Shown: piece by piece, positions 8,920 to 16,797 of the stretch | How positions within the stretch are numbered: the first letter of the stretch is position 1 | Layout of the letters: each line of letters begins with the position of its first letter | Assembly: GCA_022072055.1 (NCBI GenBank) | Contig: JAJVIK010000025.1 | Span: 52,817-116,816, forward strand | DNA from: a bacterium | Lineage (GTDB): Bacteria > Hinthialibacterota > Hinthialibacteria > OLB16 | Direction: 5' to 3' | DNA length: 64,000 nucleotides | The notes under the pieces: model-generated | Told to the model about the DNA's origin: nothing | The model's database searches: none | What the model saw: the letters and a program-made list of their open reading frames with translations, nothing else | Translations under genes and position numbers: made by a program

Positions 8920-8950
8920 TTGACACCTTGAACGCCAGCTCGCAAGGTAT
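8920..8950 (+). promoter_or_regulatory. Possible promoter of the sugar transport genes
   Basis: A perfect -35 hexamer TTGACA lies at 8920-8925. The only -10 candidates downstream are weak (AGGTAT at 8945-8950, with a 19-bp spacer). The position, ~50-70 bp before the binding-protein start, is right for a promoter. Confidence 0.28.
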
Positions 8951-8995
8951 CTCCAGCCGGACCGGCACACCCCTGGCCGAAAGGAGATCAGCCTC

Positions 8996-9943
8996 ATGCG
9001 CGGCGCTTTACATGCCCTTCTCTTCATCCTTCTAGCCCTCATCACAGGACCCGCGCCCCTCGCCGCCGAGGAGGAGATTTTTTACGCCTTGTGCCCCAAA
9101 TCTCTGAACAACCCCTTCTGGGATGAGGTCAAGATCGGCATGGATCGAGCCGCCAAGGAGCTCGGGGTCAAGGCCGAGTTTGTCGGCCCCATCGAGGCCG
9201 ATGCCGCGCAGCAGGTTCAGAGGATCGAGGCGCTGCTTGAGCGCAAGGTGGATGGCATCGGGATCTCCCCGAATGTCCCGGATAGCGTCATCCCGGTCAT
9301 CGCCAAGGCGCGCGCCAAGGGGATCCCGGTCATCTGCTTTGATGCCGACTCGCCCAACTCCGAGCGCCTCTGCTATGTCGGAACCTTCAACGAGCAAGCG
9401 GGCTATGAGGCCGGCATGCTTCTGAGGAAATACCTGCCGGAGGGCGGCAAGGTGCTCGCGATCAGCGGGGGGCCGGCTGCGTTGAATCTTCAGCAGAGGG
9501 TGGAGGGTTTCAAGCGCGCCCTTAAAGGCTCCAACATCGATCTCGCGCCGATCCTCTACTGCAACGACGACATGAACCGCGCGACCCAACAGATTGAAGG
9601 GTTTGTGGCCGCCAATCCCGATCTCAAGGGCTTTTTCGGAGTTGGACTCTGGAGCGCCATCCCCATGGCGCACATTCGCCGCGACAAGAACCTGGATATC
9701 ATCGTGATCGGTTTCGACACCCTCGAGGTGGAATTGCAGCTCATCAAGGATGGACTCATGGAGGGGGTGGTCGGGCAGAAGGCCATCGACATCGGGTATC
9801 AATCGATCATGACCCTCGACAAGCTCCGCAAGGCGGGGGACAAGATGGAGGAGATCGCGGACGATGTGGATACCGGCTCCGACACGGTCACCCGCGAGAA
9901 TGTGGAGGAGTTCGCCAAGTCGAAGGGTTTCGAGTTGAAGTAA
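8996..9943 (+). CDS. Sugar ABC transporter substrate-binding protein (RbsB-like, periplasmic binding protein family 4)
   Basis: This exported protein delivers a sugar to an ABC permease. It has a classical signal peptide (residues 1-22, cleavage after LAAE or LAA). The LacI/RbsB-type fold then begins at YALCPKSLNNPFWDEVKIGM, the typical first strand and ligand loop. Later blocks include DGIGISPNVPDSVIP, VICFDADSP and VIGFDTLEVELQLI, all matching ribose/xylose-type binding proteins. Its 315 residues are the normal length. The start is fixed by a strong AAGGAG at 8981-8986. The permease gene follows after 22 nt. The ligand cannot be named. Confidence 0.85.
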   Translation: MRGALHALLFILLALITGPAPLAAEEEIFYALCPKSLNNPFWDEVKIGMDRAAKELGVKAEFVGPIEADAAQQVQRIEALLERKVDGIGISPNVPDSVIPVIAKARAKGIPVICFDADSPNSERLCYVGTFNEQAGYEAGMLLRKYLPEGGKVLAISGGPAALNLQQRVEGFKRALKGSNIDLAPILYCNDDMNRATQQIEGFVAANPDLKGFFGVGLWSAIPMAHIRRDKNLDIIVIGFDTLEVELQLIKDGLMEGVVGQKAIDIGYQSIMTLDKLRKAGDKMEEIADDVDTGSDTVTRENVEEFAKSKGFELK

Positions 9944-9965
9944 GACGGGGGACCCGGCGAACGCG

Positions 9966-11915
9966 ATGGGGAAAGAGAGCTCCGCTCAACCGGGTCCCGG
10001 CTTGGTCCCTCGAATTCTTTCCATCAAGGAGGTGGGAATCCTCCTCATCCTCGCCGTCATTTTCACCGCGATCTCGCTGTACACCCCCTCGTTCGCCTCA
10101 CGCTCCAACCTTTCTTCAATCATCCAAGCCATCTCCCCGATCGCCCTGATGGCGATCGGACAAACCTTCGTGATCCTCACCGCCGGGATCGACCTTTCGG
10201 TCGGCTCGGTGTGCGCGCTCTCCGCTTACATGATGTCGCTGGTCCTGATTTCCGAGGATGGCTATCCGCTCTGGGTGGGGCTTGCGGTTGCCCTGGGAAC
10301 GGGCGGTTTCTGCGGTCTCCTTTCGGGTCTGATCATCACCAAGCTGCGGGTCACCCCCTTTATTGTCACCCTGGGGATGCTGTCGGCCTGTAGTGGTCTC
10401 ACTCTCGGCCTCTCCGGAGGGAAGCAGATTTCGCTGGGCAAGTTCGGCAGGGCGGTCGAGGAAAGCGCCTCGATCCTCTCTCCCACTGGGGAAGTGGCCG
10501 GTCAGCCCGCAGTGGAGCGAAGGTACTATGGGGAAAGCGCGAGCGTGGACGCGATCCAACCCACGCGCGATGGGGGCGCTTGGCTGGGCGCCGCCTCTCC
10601 GGGGAGTGTGACCCTTCTCGGCGCGAACTGGGAACCGCGCTGCTCGGTTAACCTTAACCTTGAGGAGGTAAGCGCTCTGGCTCCGATTGAGGACGCGGCG
10701 GTCCTGGCGGCGGGCTCCCCCGGCGGCAAGGTCTACCGGATTGAGGTGGGAGGGGCCTCCACGCTCTTCTGTGACACCGGAGCGGGAGCGGTTGAAGCCA
10801 TCACCCAGGACAACAAGGGGAGCTTCCGGGTCGGCACGCGGGAGCCGGCCGCGGTGCTTCAGGTTTCGCGCGAGGGCGAGGTCCTTTCGAGGATTCCCTT
10901 GGGGGAATCCAAGGCGGTCACCTCCCTGGCCCTCGACCGATCCGGGAAACTCTTCATCGCCACCGAGGGGCCCGGATCCATCCTCGGAATGAATCCGGGG
11001 GCATCCCCGGAGGTGGTCTATAGCGCCACCGCCACGGTGGTGGAACAGCTCAAGATCGACTCGGAGAATCGACTCTGGTTTGTGGAGGGGGAAGAGAAGC
11101 CCAACCGATTGATGGTCCTCGATCAAGGCAAGGCCGATTTGGCCTGGATCAGCCCCAAACCACCCATCCGGACCTTCCTCGCATATGCCGATCAGGTGGC
11201 CCTGGTTTCAACCGGCAATGTGGGGGCGCTGTACCTCCTCCGTCCCGGATTTGAACCTTCGATGATCCACCCCATGACCACCTTTAAGGCGCGGACTCTG
11301 GTGGATGCGGGGCCAAGCGCCCCGATCTTTGTTGGGAATTCCGGGCCGGGGGGGCTTGCCACCCTGGAGACCACCGCCACGCTCACGCGCTATCCGGTCG
11401 CGGAGGCGTTCAATGAGATTCATCGCCTGGCGCCCCTCACCATGGCCGTGCTCATCTGTGTTGCCTGGCTCTTTCTCCGCTTCACGACTTGGGGGACCTA
11501 TCTCTATGCCATCGGCGGGAACGAGCAGGCGGCGCGCCTTTCCGGCATTCGGGTGGACCGGATGAAGGTGTTTGTTTACACCGTGACCGGAGTCCTCTGC
11601 GGTCTGGCGAGCGTGTTCCTGACCTCCAAGCTCCACACCCTCGATCCAAACTTGGCGAAGGGGTATGAGCTTAAGGTCATCGCCGCGGTGGTGATTGGGG
11701 GAACCAGCCTGATGGGAGGGCAGGGGTCGGTGTGGGGGACCCTGATCGGAGCGACCCTCTTGTATGTGCTCAATTACTCCCTGGTTCACCTGGGGATGGA
11801 GGACATCTGGTCGGATCTGTTCATCGGCATTGTCATCATCCTCGCGGCGATCATCGACAGCCTGCGCTCCCGGTTTGGGGAGTGGATCGGCTTTTCACGT
11901 CGCCAAGCCCCGTAG
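9966..11915 (+). CDS. RbsC-family sugar ABC permease split by an inserted ~290-residue beta-propeller domain
   Basis: Residues 1-160 are the first half of a BPD_transp_2 permease (GQTFVILTAGIDLSVGSV at 65-82, TKLRVTPFIVTLGM at 125-138). Residues ~488-649 are the second half (GTYLYAIGGNEQAARLSGI at 510-528, then GGTSLMGGQGSVWGTLIG). Normal RbsC is ~320-340 aa; this one is 649. The extra length lies in the loop that usually holds ~30-40 residues after LSGG. It is built of seven ~41-residue repeats (residues ~193-482) of beta-propeller type. The reading frame is open throughout and the halves are in register, so this is a real insertion and not two genes. I expect the insert to face the periplasm, near the binding-protein dock. 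No ATPase gene is adjacent. Confidence 0.85.
   Translation: MGKESSAQPGPGLVPRILSIKEVGILLILAVIFTAISLYTPSFASRSNLSSIIQAISPIALMAIGQTFVILTAGIDLSVGSVCALSAYMMSLVLISEDGYPLWVGLAVALGTGGFCGLLSGLIITKLRVTPFIVTLGMLSACSGLTLGLSGGKQISLGKFGRAVEESASILSPTGEVAGQPAVERRYYGESASVDAIQPTRDGGAWLGAASPGSVTLLGANWEPRCSVNLNLEEVSALAPIEDAAVLAAGSPGGKVYRIEVGGASTLFCDTGAGAVEAITQDNKGSFRVGTREPAAVLQVSREGEVLSRIPLGESKAVTSLALDRSGKLFIATEGPGSILGMNPGASPEVVYSATATVVEQLKIDSENRLWFVEGEEKPNRLMVLDQGKADLAWISPKPPIRTFLAYADQVALVSTGNVGALYLLRPGFEPSMIHPMTTFKARTLVDAGPSAPIFVGNSGPGGLATLETTATLTRYPVAEAFNEIHRLAPLTMAVLICVAWLFLRFTTWGTYLYAIGGNEQAARLSGIRVDRMKVFVYTVTGVLCGLASVFLTSKLHTLDPNLAKGYELKVIAAVVIGGTSLMGGQGSVWGTLIGATLLYVLNYSLVHLGMEDIWSDLFIGIVIILAAIIDSLRSRFGEWIGFSRRQAP
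10542..11411 (+). other. Seven-repeat beta-propeller-like domain inserted in the permease
   Basis: Repeats begin at residues ~193, 234, 275, 317, 358, 401 and 442 of the permease. Each shows the pattern V-x-x-L ... G-x-L-x-x-A-[TG] ... PG-x-[VIL]-x-x-[LV], as in VTSLALDRSGKLFIATEGPG and VSALAPIEDAAVLAAGSPGG. This is the usual pattern of four-stranded propeller blades of the NHL/SMP-30/YVTN sort. Seven blades would close a ring. The last repeat is the most diverged. Confidence 0.72.
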
Positions 11916-11935
11916 GACAGGCATCCTGCCTGTCC
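11915..11935. repeat. Perfect 9-bp palindrome abutting the permease stop codon
   Basis: Arms GGACAGGCA (11915-11923) and TGCCTGTCC (11927-11935) pair exactly around TCC. The first base is the last base of the permease TAG. It has no T-run. It shares the central ATCCT with the palindrome at 5053-5075 and could act as a transcript-end hairpin or be a REP-like element. Confidence 0.6.
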
Positions 11936-12050
11936 CCGGGCAAGCTCCCGCCCCCACCGAAAAGCTGTGGCTTGGCTCCACTTCGTGGGGTATAGTAGCC
12001 CATTCCAGTTCCATGACCGGTTTCAGGACCGAAGCAGGAAGGAGAGCCAC

Positions 12051-13385
12051 ATGACCGAAGTCACTCGACGCGATTTCATGAAGAAGGGCGCAACCCTCAC
12101 CGCCGGCGCGGCGCTGGGGCTTGGCGCTCTCAAACGATCCACCGCCGCTTGGGCGGGAGCTAATGACAGAGTCCGGATGGCGGTGATCGGCATTCGGGGA
12201 CGGGGGTCCGGGCACCTCTCCGGTTTCGCCGGGCTGGATGGGGTCGAGGTGGCCACCATGTGCGATGTGGACACTCGACTGTTCGCGGGCCTGGCCAAGA
12301 GCATCTTCAGCGACAAGGGCCGGAAGGTCCCCAAAACCGAGCACGACATGCGCCGTGTTTTTGAGGACAAGGACATCGATGCCGTGTCCGTCGCCACTCC
12401 CAACCACTGGCATTCGCTCGCGGGAATCTGGGCCTGCCAGGCCGGCAAGCATGTGTATGTCGAGAAACCCTGCTCGCACAATGTCTGGGAGGGCCGTCAG
12501 CTCGTCGAGGCCGCGCGCAAGCACAACCGGATTGTCCAGCATGGAACCCAAAGCCGGACCGCCCCCGCGATCCGCGAAGGGATGCAGAAAATCCGGGAGG
12601 GGCTGATCGGCGAGGTCTACATGGCCAAGGGCATGTGCTACAAGTGGCGCGACACCATCGGGAAGAAGCCGGATGCCCCGGTTCCGGAGGGCGTGCACTA
12701 CGACATCTGGCTCGGACCCGCGCCGGAGCGCCCCTTCAGCGAGAACCGATTCCACTACAACTGGCACTGGCATTGGGATTACGGCAACGGCGACATGGGC
12801 AATCAGGGTGTCCATCAGATGGACTTGGCGCGCTGGGGACTCGGAGTGGGGCTTCCCGCGAAGGTCTCCTCGATGGGCGCGCACTTCATGTTTGATGACG
12901 ATCAGGAGACCCCCAACACCCTGATCTCCACCTTCTTCTACCCCGAGGATGGACCGAAGGGAAAGATGCTGGTCTTTGAGACCCGTCACTGGATGACCAA
13001 CCACGAGACCCGCCTCAACGAGAGCGAGCTCAACGACTGCGGAAACCTCTTCCTCGGCTCCGAGGGCTACATGGTGATGGATGGCGGGGGCTACAAGACC
13101 TTCCTCGGGAAGAACCGGGAGCCGGGTCCCTCCGGGGATGAGCCGGGCGACCACTTCGCCAACTTCATCGCCGCGCTCCGCTCCGGCAAGCGCCAGGACC
13201 TCAACGCCGAGGTCGAGGAGGGCCACCTGTCCTCCGCGCTCTGCCACCTCGGCAACATCTCGTACCGGCTTGGAAGGTCGCTGGAGTTTGATCCCAAGAC
13301 CGAGCGGTTCATCGGGGATGCCGAGGCGGATGCGATGCTCAGCCGCAATTACAGAGCCCCGTTCGTGGTGCCGTCGGTTGTGTGA
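12051..13385 (+). CDS. Gfo/Idh/MocA family oxidoreductase with Tat signal
   Basis: The ATG at 12051 follows AGGAAGGAG and gives 444 residues. The N-terminus has the twin-arginine motif TRRDFMKKG and a hydrophobic stretch, so export by Tat is expected. The NAD(P)-binding Rossmann domain follows (VIGIRGRGSGHLSGF, then MCDVD, ATPNHWHSLAG and EKPCSHNVWEGR). It has the Gfo/Idh/MocA EKP motif at about residue 140. The C-terminal domain contains GNQGVHQMDLARWGLG. Members oxidise sugars or inositols. Position after the sugar transporter genes hints at the same substrate, though 135 bp and a palindrome separate them. TATAGT at 11991-11996 could be a -10 box. Confidence 0.85.
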   Translation: MTEVTRRDFMKKGATLTAGAALGLGALKRSTAAWAGANDRVRMAVIGIRGRGSGHLSGFAGLDGVEVATMCDVDTRLFAGLAKSIFSDKGRKVPKTEHDMRRVFEDKDIDAVSVATPNHWHSLAGIWACQAGKHVYVEKPCSHNVWEGRQLVEAARKHNRIVQHGTQSRTAPAIREGMQKIREGLIGEVYMAKGMCYKWRDTIGKKPDAPVPEGVHYDIWLGPAPERPFSENRFHYNWHWHWDYGNGDMGNQGVHQMDLARWGLGVGLPAKVSSMGAHFMFDDDQETPNTLISTFFYPEDGPKGKMLVFETRHWMTNHETRLNESELNDCGNLFLGSEGYMVMDGGGYKTFLGKNREPGPSGDEPGDHFANFIAALRSGKRQDLNAEVEEGHLSSALCHLGNISYRLGRSLEFDPKTERFIGDAEADAMLSRNYRAPFVVPSVV

Positions 13386-13391
13386 GAACCT

Positions 13392-13427
13392 CGGGCATGG
13401 GGTGGGGGCGACCCCACCCTATGCCCG
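13392..13427. terminator. Strong 16-bp hairpin between convergent genes
   Basis: Arms 13392-13407 and 13412-13427 pair over 16 positions with a single mismatch around a GCGA loop. The hairpin starts 6 bp after the oxidoreductase stop. On the other strand it spans the stop codon of the DegT gene (13421-13419). No T-run is present on either side. It probably works as a two-way transcript-end structure, or is a mobile palindromic repeat. Confidence 0.55.
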
Positions 13428-14615
13428 CAATTCCCGAATGCTCTTCGCCAGGTAATCCAAGGCTTCCGGGGTCTGGCGAGGATTGATCGGGAGCGTGACC
13501 AGCCTCTCGGCGAGTCTCTCCGCCACCGGGAACATCCCCTCCTTAAAGCCGCGCTTGCGAAAAGCCGTTGTCAGATGGATCGGGCTGTAGTGGGTCCCGA
13601 GCTTGATCCCCTTCTCATGCAGCATGGCGTAAACAAAGTCCACCTTGCTCATCCCGAAGCGCTCTGGGTCAACCCGGATGGGATAGAGGTGGAAGACATG
13701 CTTGCACCTCGGATCGAGCCTGGGCGTGGCGATTCCCGGAACATCCGCAAGCGCCTGGGTGAGGAATGCCGCGTGGTCGATCCGTTTCCGGTTGAGCGCG
13801 TCGAGCTTGCGGAGCTGGATGCGCCCGACCGCCGCTTGGATGTCGGTCATCCGGAAGTTGTATCCGCAGTCATCAAAGTCCTGCCGCCAGAAGCGCTTGC
13901 CCATCGGGAAACGGGTCTCATCCAGGCTGCAATACTTGGTGCTCTTGCCGTAGACACGGGTGCAATGCGAACGGTAGAGAGCGATTCGCTCGAACAGGGA
14001 GTCGTCATCGGTGACAATCATCCCCCCTTCTCCGAGCGTGGACATGTTCTTCTGCTCGTGGAAACTGAAGCAGCCGGTGGCGCCGAAGCTTCCGGCCTTC
14101 CTCCCCTGGAACTCCCCCCCGACCGTGTGGCAGGCATCCTCCACGATGGCGAAGCCGTGGTTCCGAGTCAGATCGCCAAGGGCCTCCATGTCGCAACATT
14201 GGCCGTACAGATGAACCGGCAGGACCGCCTTGGTGTTGGGGGTGAGCTTGGCTTTGAGGAGTTTCGGGTCGAGGTTGTAGGTCTCGGGATCGACATCCAC
14301 GAAATCGACCTCCAATCCCAGGGTCACCGCGGCGGCGGCGGTGGCGATCCAGGTGATTGGGGTGGTGAGGACACGGTCCCCCGGTTTGAGATCGAGCGCC
14401 ACCAGGGAAAGGAACAGCGCCGCGGTGCCGTTGCTCACCGCCCGCGCGTGACGCGCCCCAGTGTATTCCGCGAATTCCCGCTCGAATTCGATGCACTCGT
14501 TTCCGCTGGTCGGCGCCCCCTTGCGGAGGACTTCAAGGATGGCGGCCTCCTCCTCGGCTCCATACTCGCTCCCAAACTTGATCTCAAGGTCGTGCAGGAT
14601 TCTGGGACTGCTCAT
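13419..14615 (-). CDS. DegT/DnrJ/EryC1/StrS family PLP-dependent aminotransferase
   Basis: These enzymes transfer an amino group from glutamate or glutamine to nucleotide-linked keto sugars or keto-inositols for surface glycans or antibiotics. The 398 residues contain SNGTAALFLSLVAL (~60-73), VEDACHTVGGEFQGR (~158-172), and the PLP-lysine segment FHEQKNMSTLGEGGMIVTDD with the Schiff-base Lys near residue 187. It is the second gene of a coupled pair: its ATG overlaps the stop of the RmlD-like gene by 4 nt. The sugar substrate is not determined. Confidence 0.86.
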   Translation of the reverse strand: MSSPRILHDLEIKFGSEYGAEEEAAILEVLRKGAPTSGNECIEFEREFAEYTGARHARAVSNGTAALFLSLVALDLKPGDRVLTTPITWIATAAAAVTLGLEVDFVDVDPETYNLDPKLLKAKLTPNTKAVLPVHLYGQCCDMEALGDLTRNHGFAIVEDACHTVGGEFQGRKAGSFGATGCFSFHEQKNMSTLGEGGMIVTDDDSLFERIALYRSHCTRVYGKSTKYCSLDETRFPMGKRFWRQDFDDCGYNFRMTDIQAAVGRIQLRKLDALNRKRIDHAAFLTQALADVPGIATPRLDPRCKHVFHLYPIRVDPERFGMSKVDFVYAMLHEKGIKLGTHYSPIHLTTAFRKRGFKEGMFPVAERLAERLVTLPINPRQTPEALDYLAKSIRELRA

Positions 14616-15517
14616 GGTGTTTCCTTTCCAGAGGGATCGAGGACCCTATCCAAGGCCTCGTCGAGATTTCTCATGGGTGTCTTGAGGAGCGAGCGCGCCA
14701 GCGAATTGTCCAGGGAGGCGTCACGGGGCCGCCTTGCGCGGCCGGGGATATCGGCGCTGCTCTTGGGGACCACATAGCTCTCGGGGTGTCCGAGCCGCGC
14801 GGCGATCCGTCGCCCCAGGTCGCAACGAGACAGGGCCTCGCTCCCGGCGAGATGAACGATCCCGGTCCACTCCGAGGCGGCCAGCTCCAAGAGGGCGCGC
14901 GCGAGGGTCCGCACATCCACCGGGGTCCGGATCTCATCGGGAGGCGCGCCCACCGGCTTTCCCGCTTCCCACTCGCGCATCCATTTGGCGAGAAACGAAT
15001 TGCCGCCCCCAAGCGCGGGGAGACCGAGGACCAGGGACAACCGCGCGATCGCCCAGTTTCCCGGAAGCGACTGAATCAATCGTTCGGCCTTGACCTTGGT
15101 CTCGGCGTAGACATTGACTGGGTTGGGTGGGTCGGTCTCGCGGTAGTCCCCCCGCTCGCCGTCGAAAACCGTGTCCGTGGAGAGATGGATGATTCGCGCG
15201 CCCCGCCGCTCACTGAGCTCGACGACGGAGCGGGTAAGCTCCACGTTGACACGCCGCGCCTCAGCGGGGTTGGCCTCGCAGGCATCGATGTCGGCCATCG
15301 CGGCGGCGTGAATCACGGCGTCCGGGACGATGGCTCCGAACAAGGACGAGAGGGTCTCGCTGTCCCCAAGATCGAGCGAGTGCCAGATGCAGTCTCCAAC
15401 CGCCTCGGGGCGATTTCGCGAGGAGAGGGCGTGAACCTCCCATTCCCCTCCGACCCCGGCGAGAATTCTTCCCGCCACGAATCCGGACGCGCCGGTGATC
15501 ACCAGTCGTTTTTTCAT
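14612..15517 (-). CDS. NAD-dependent sugar epimerase/dehydratase, dTDP-4-dehydrorhamnose reductase (RmlD)-like
   Basis: The 301-residue protein is a short-chain dehydrogenase of the RmlD type. The Rossmann glycine motif GASGFVAG sits at residues 9-16. HAAAMADIDACEANP and the STDTVFDG block are diagnostic of RmlD-like reductases. The catalytic pair is in NVYAETKVKAE (Tyr-x3-Lys). It likely reduces a nucleotide 4-keto sugar, and the coupled aminotransferase downstream may use a related intermediate. RmlA, B and C are not in the window, so a rhamnose pathway is not established. Confidence 0.8.
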   Translation of the reverse strand: MKKRLVITGASGFVAGRILAGVGGEWEVHALSSRNRPEAVGDCIWHSLDLGDSETLSSLFGAIVPDAVIHAAAMADIDACEANPAEARRVNVELTRSVVELSERRGARIIHLSTDTVFDGERGDYRETDPPNPVNVYAETKVKAERLIQSLPGNWAIARLSLVLGLPALGGGNSFLAKWMREWEAGKPVGAPPDEIRTPVDVRTLARALLELAASEWTGIVHLAGSEALSRCDLGRRIAARLGHPESYVVPKSSADIPGRARRPRDASLDNSLARSLLKTPMRNLDEALDRVLDPSGKETP

Positions 15518-15719
15518 GTGCTTCCTTCGTTCTTGATCCGAATCCCGCGATGGTTGACAACACCCCCCACGGTCCGGAAACTACCATTCGCTCCGATGCG
15601 AGGCCAAGTGTTCCGGCCCAACATCGGTTGTTGATTGATCCGCCCTCCGAAGACCCCCGACTGTCGATCCCAAGGCTCCCGGCACAAGGGCGGAGACACT
15701 CTTTTGCAGGAGTTCCAAC

Positions 15720-16226
15720 ATGGCCAAGACCGAGTCTTTCGACATCACCACCGGAGTCGACCTTCAGGAGGTTGACAACGCCATCAATCAGGCGATGAAA
15801 GAAATCGGCCAGCGCTACGACTTCAAGAACCTGGTCGTCGAAATCACCTTGGATCGGAAGGAAAACAAGGTCCATCTCGACGCGCCGGATGAGTTCAAGC
15901 TCGGCGCGGTCTGGGAAATCCTGGCCGCCAAGATGATCAAGCGCTCGGTCCCGGTCAAGAACCTCCACCGCGGCAAGCCCGAGGTCGGCTCGCACGGGCG
16001 CGCCCGTCAAATGGTGGAGCTGGCCCAGGGCTTGGATTCCGACACAACCCGCAAAATCGCCAAGGCGATCAAGGACGCCGGCTTGAAGAAGGTGCAAGTC
16101 TCGATCCAAGGCGATCAGGTTCGGGTGAGCGGCCCTTCCCGCGATGAACTCCAGAAGGTCATCCAGATGCTTCGCGCGGAGGACTGGGGGGTCGAACTCA
16201 AGTTTGGGAACTACCGCTCCAATTGA
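15720..16226 (+). CDS. YajQ family cyclic-di-GMP-binding / nucleotide-binding protein
   Basis: The 168 residues match YajQ end to end: SFDITTGVDLQEVDNAINQA, the segment QRYDFKNLVVEITLDR, and a second ferredoxin-like half ending in DWGVELKFGNYR. Homologues bind c-di-GMP or ATP/GTP, and one regulates transcription in Xanthomonas. The role here is not known. AGGAG at 15708-15712 is placed seven bases before the ATG. A TTGACA at 15554-15559 could be the -35 of its promoter, but the -10 (GAAACT) is poor. Confidence 0.9.
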   Translation: MAKTESFDITTGVDLQEVDNAINQAMKEIGQRYDFKNLVVEITLDRKENKVHLDAPDEFKLGAVWEILAAKMIKRSVPVKNLHRGKPEVGSHGRARQMVELAQGLDSDTTRKIAKAIKDAGLKKVQVSIQGDQVRVSGPSRDELQKVIQMLRAEDWGVELKFGNYRSN

Positions 16227-16234
16227 GCCTGCCT

Positions 16235-16687
16235 CTAATCCTTGGTTCCCACATCATCGCAGAAGACCCCGAGCACGAGCGAATTCTCTTCTTCCTCGTG
16301 ACGGATCAGCGCCTCGATCAGGGAGCGCAACGCCGCCGGCGCCTTGGAGGATTCCATGGGCCCCAGTCCGCTCCCTCGAAGCGCCGTGAGCACATCATCC
16401 AGGATTTTCCGGTGAGCGCGGTGCTCCTCGCGCAGTTTTTCCACCTTGGGGGAAAGGGTTGGGCGAAGCTCCACCACCGGCTTCATGAACCCCCCTTCCT
16501 CCTCGAAGCGCGTGTGCTCCAACAGCGCGGTCCGGAAGGAGTCCGTCTCTTCCACCAGGGCGTGATGCGCGCGTTCAGCCTCCTCCAAGGTCTGAAGAAG
16601 GCGTCGGGTGCACGCCTGAAGCATTTCGTGCTCTTCTCGAGCGCGGTTCGCCACCTCGCGATATTCTTCCACCACCGCCATCGACAT
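16235..16687 (-). CDS. Hemerythrin HHE domain protein
   Basis: Starting at 16687 (MSMAVVEEYREV) the protein has 150 residues forming an all-helical bundle. Candidate di-iron ligands appear in EEHEML, HTRFEEE, EEHRAHRKI and RHEEEENS, the usual order for the HHE domain. Such proteins bind O2, NO or iron, or sense oxygen. A longer in-frame reading to 16912 is possible but overlaps the neighbouring gene and has no domain character. The neighbours give no clue to function. Confidence 0.78.
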   Translation of the reverse strand: MSMAVVEEYREVANRAREEHEMLQACTRRLLQTLEEAERAHHALVEETDSFRTALLEHTRFEEEGGFMKPVVELRPTLSPKVEKLREEHRAHRKILDDVLTALRGSGLGPMESSKAPAALRSLIEALIRHEEEENSLVLGVFCDDVGTKD

Positions 16688-16797
16688 GGCCGGAGACCCC
16701 CTTTCACTCGAATGGGTCCCATCCTCAAGCGACCCGCATCGGGTATTATACCCCTTTCCGGTCTCAAAGAGACCCGTTTCCGGTCCGGGAGCCTGGC

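Noticed and set aside
9966-11915. Permease plus separate propeller gene wrongly joined
   Set aside because: The frame is continuous, both permease halves are complementary parts of one family, and no start site precedes the second half.
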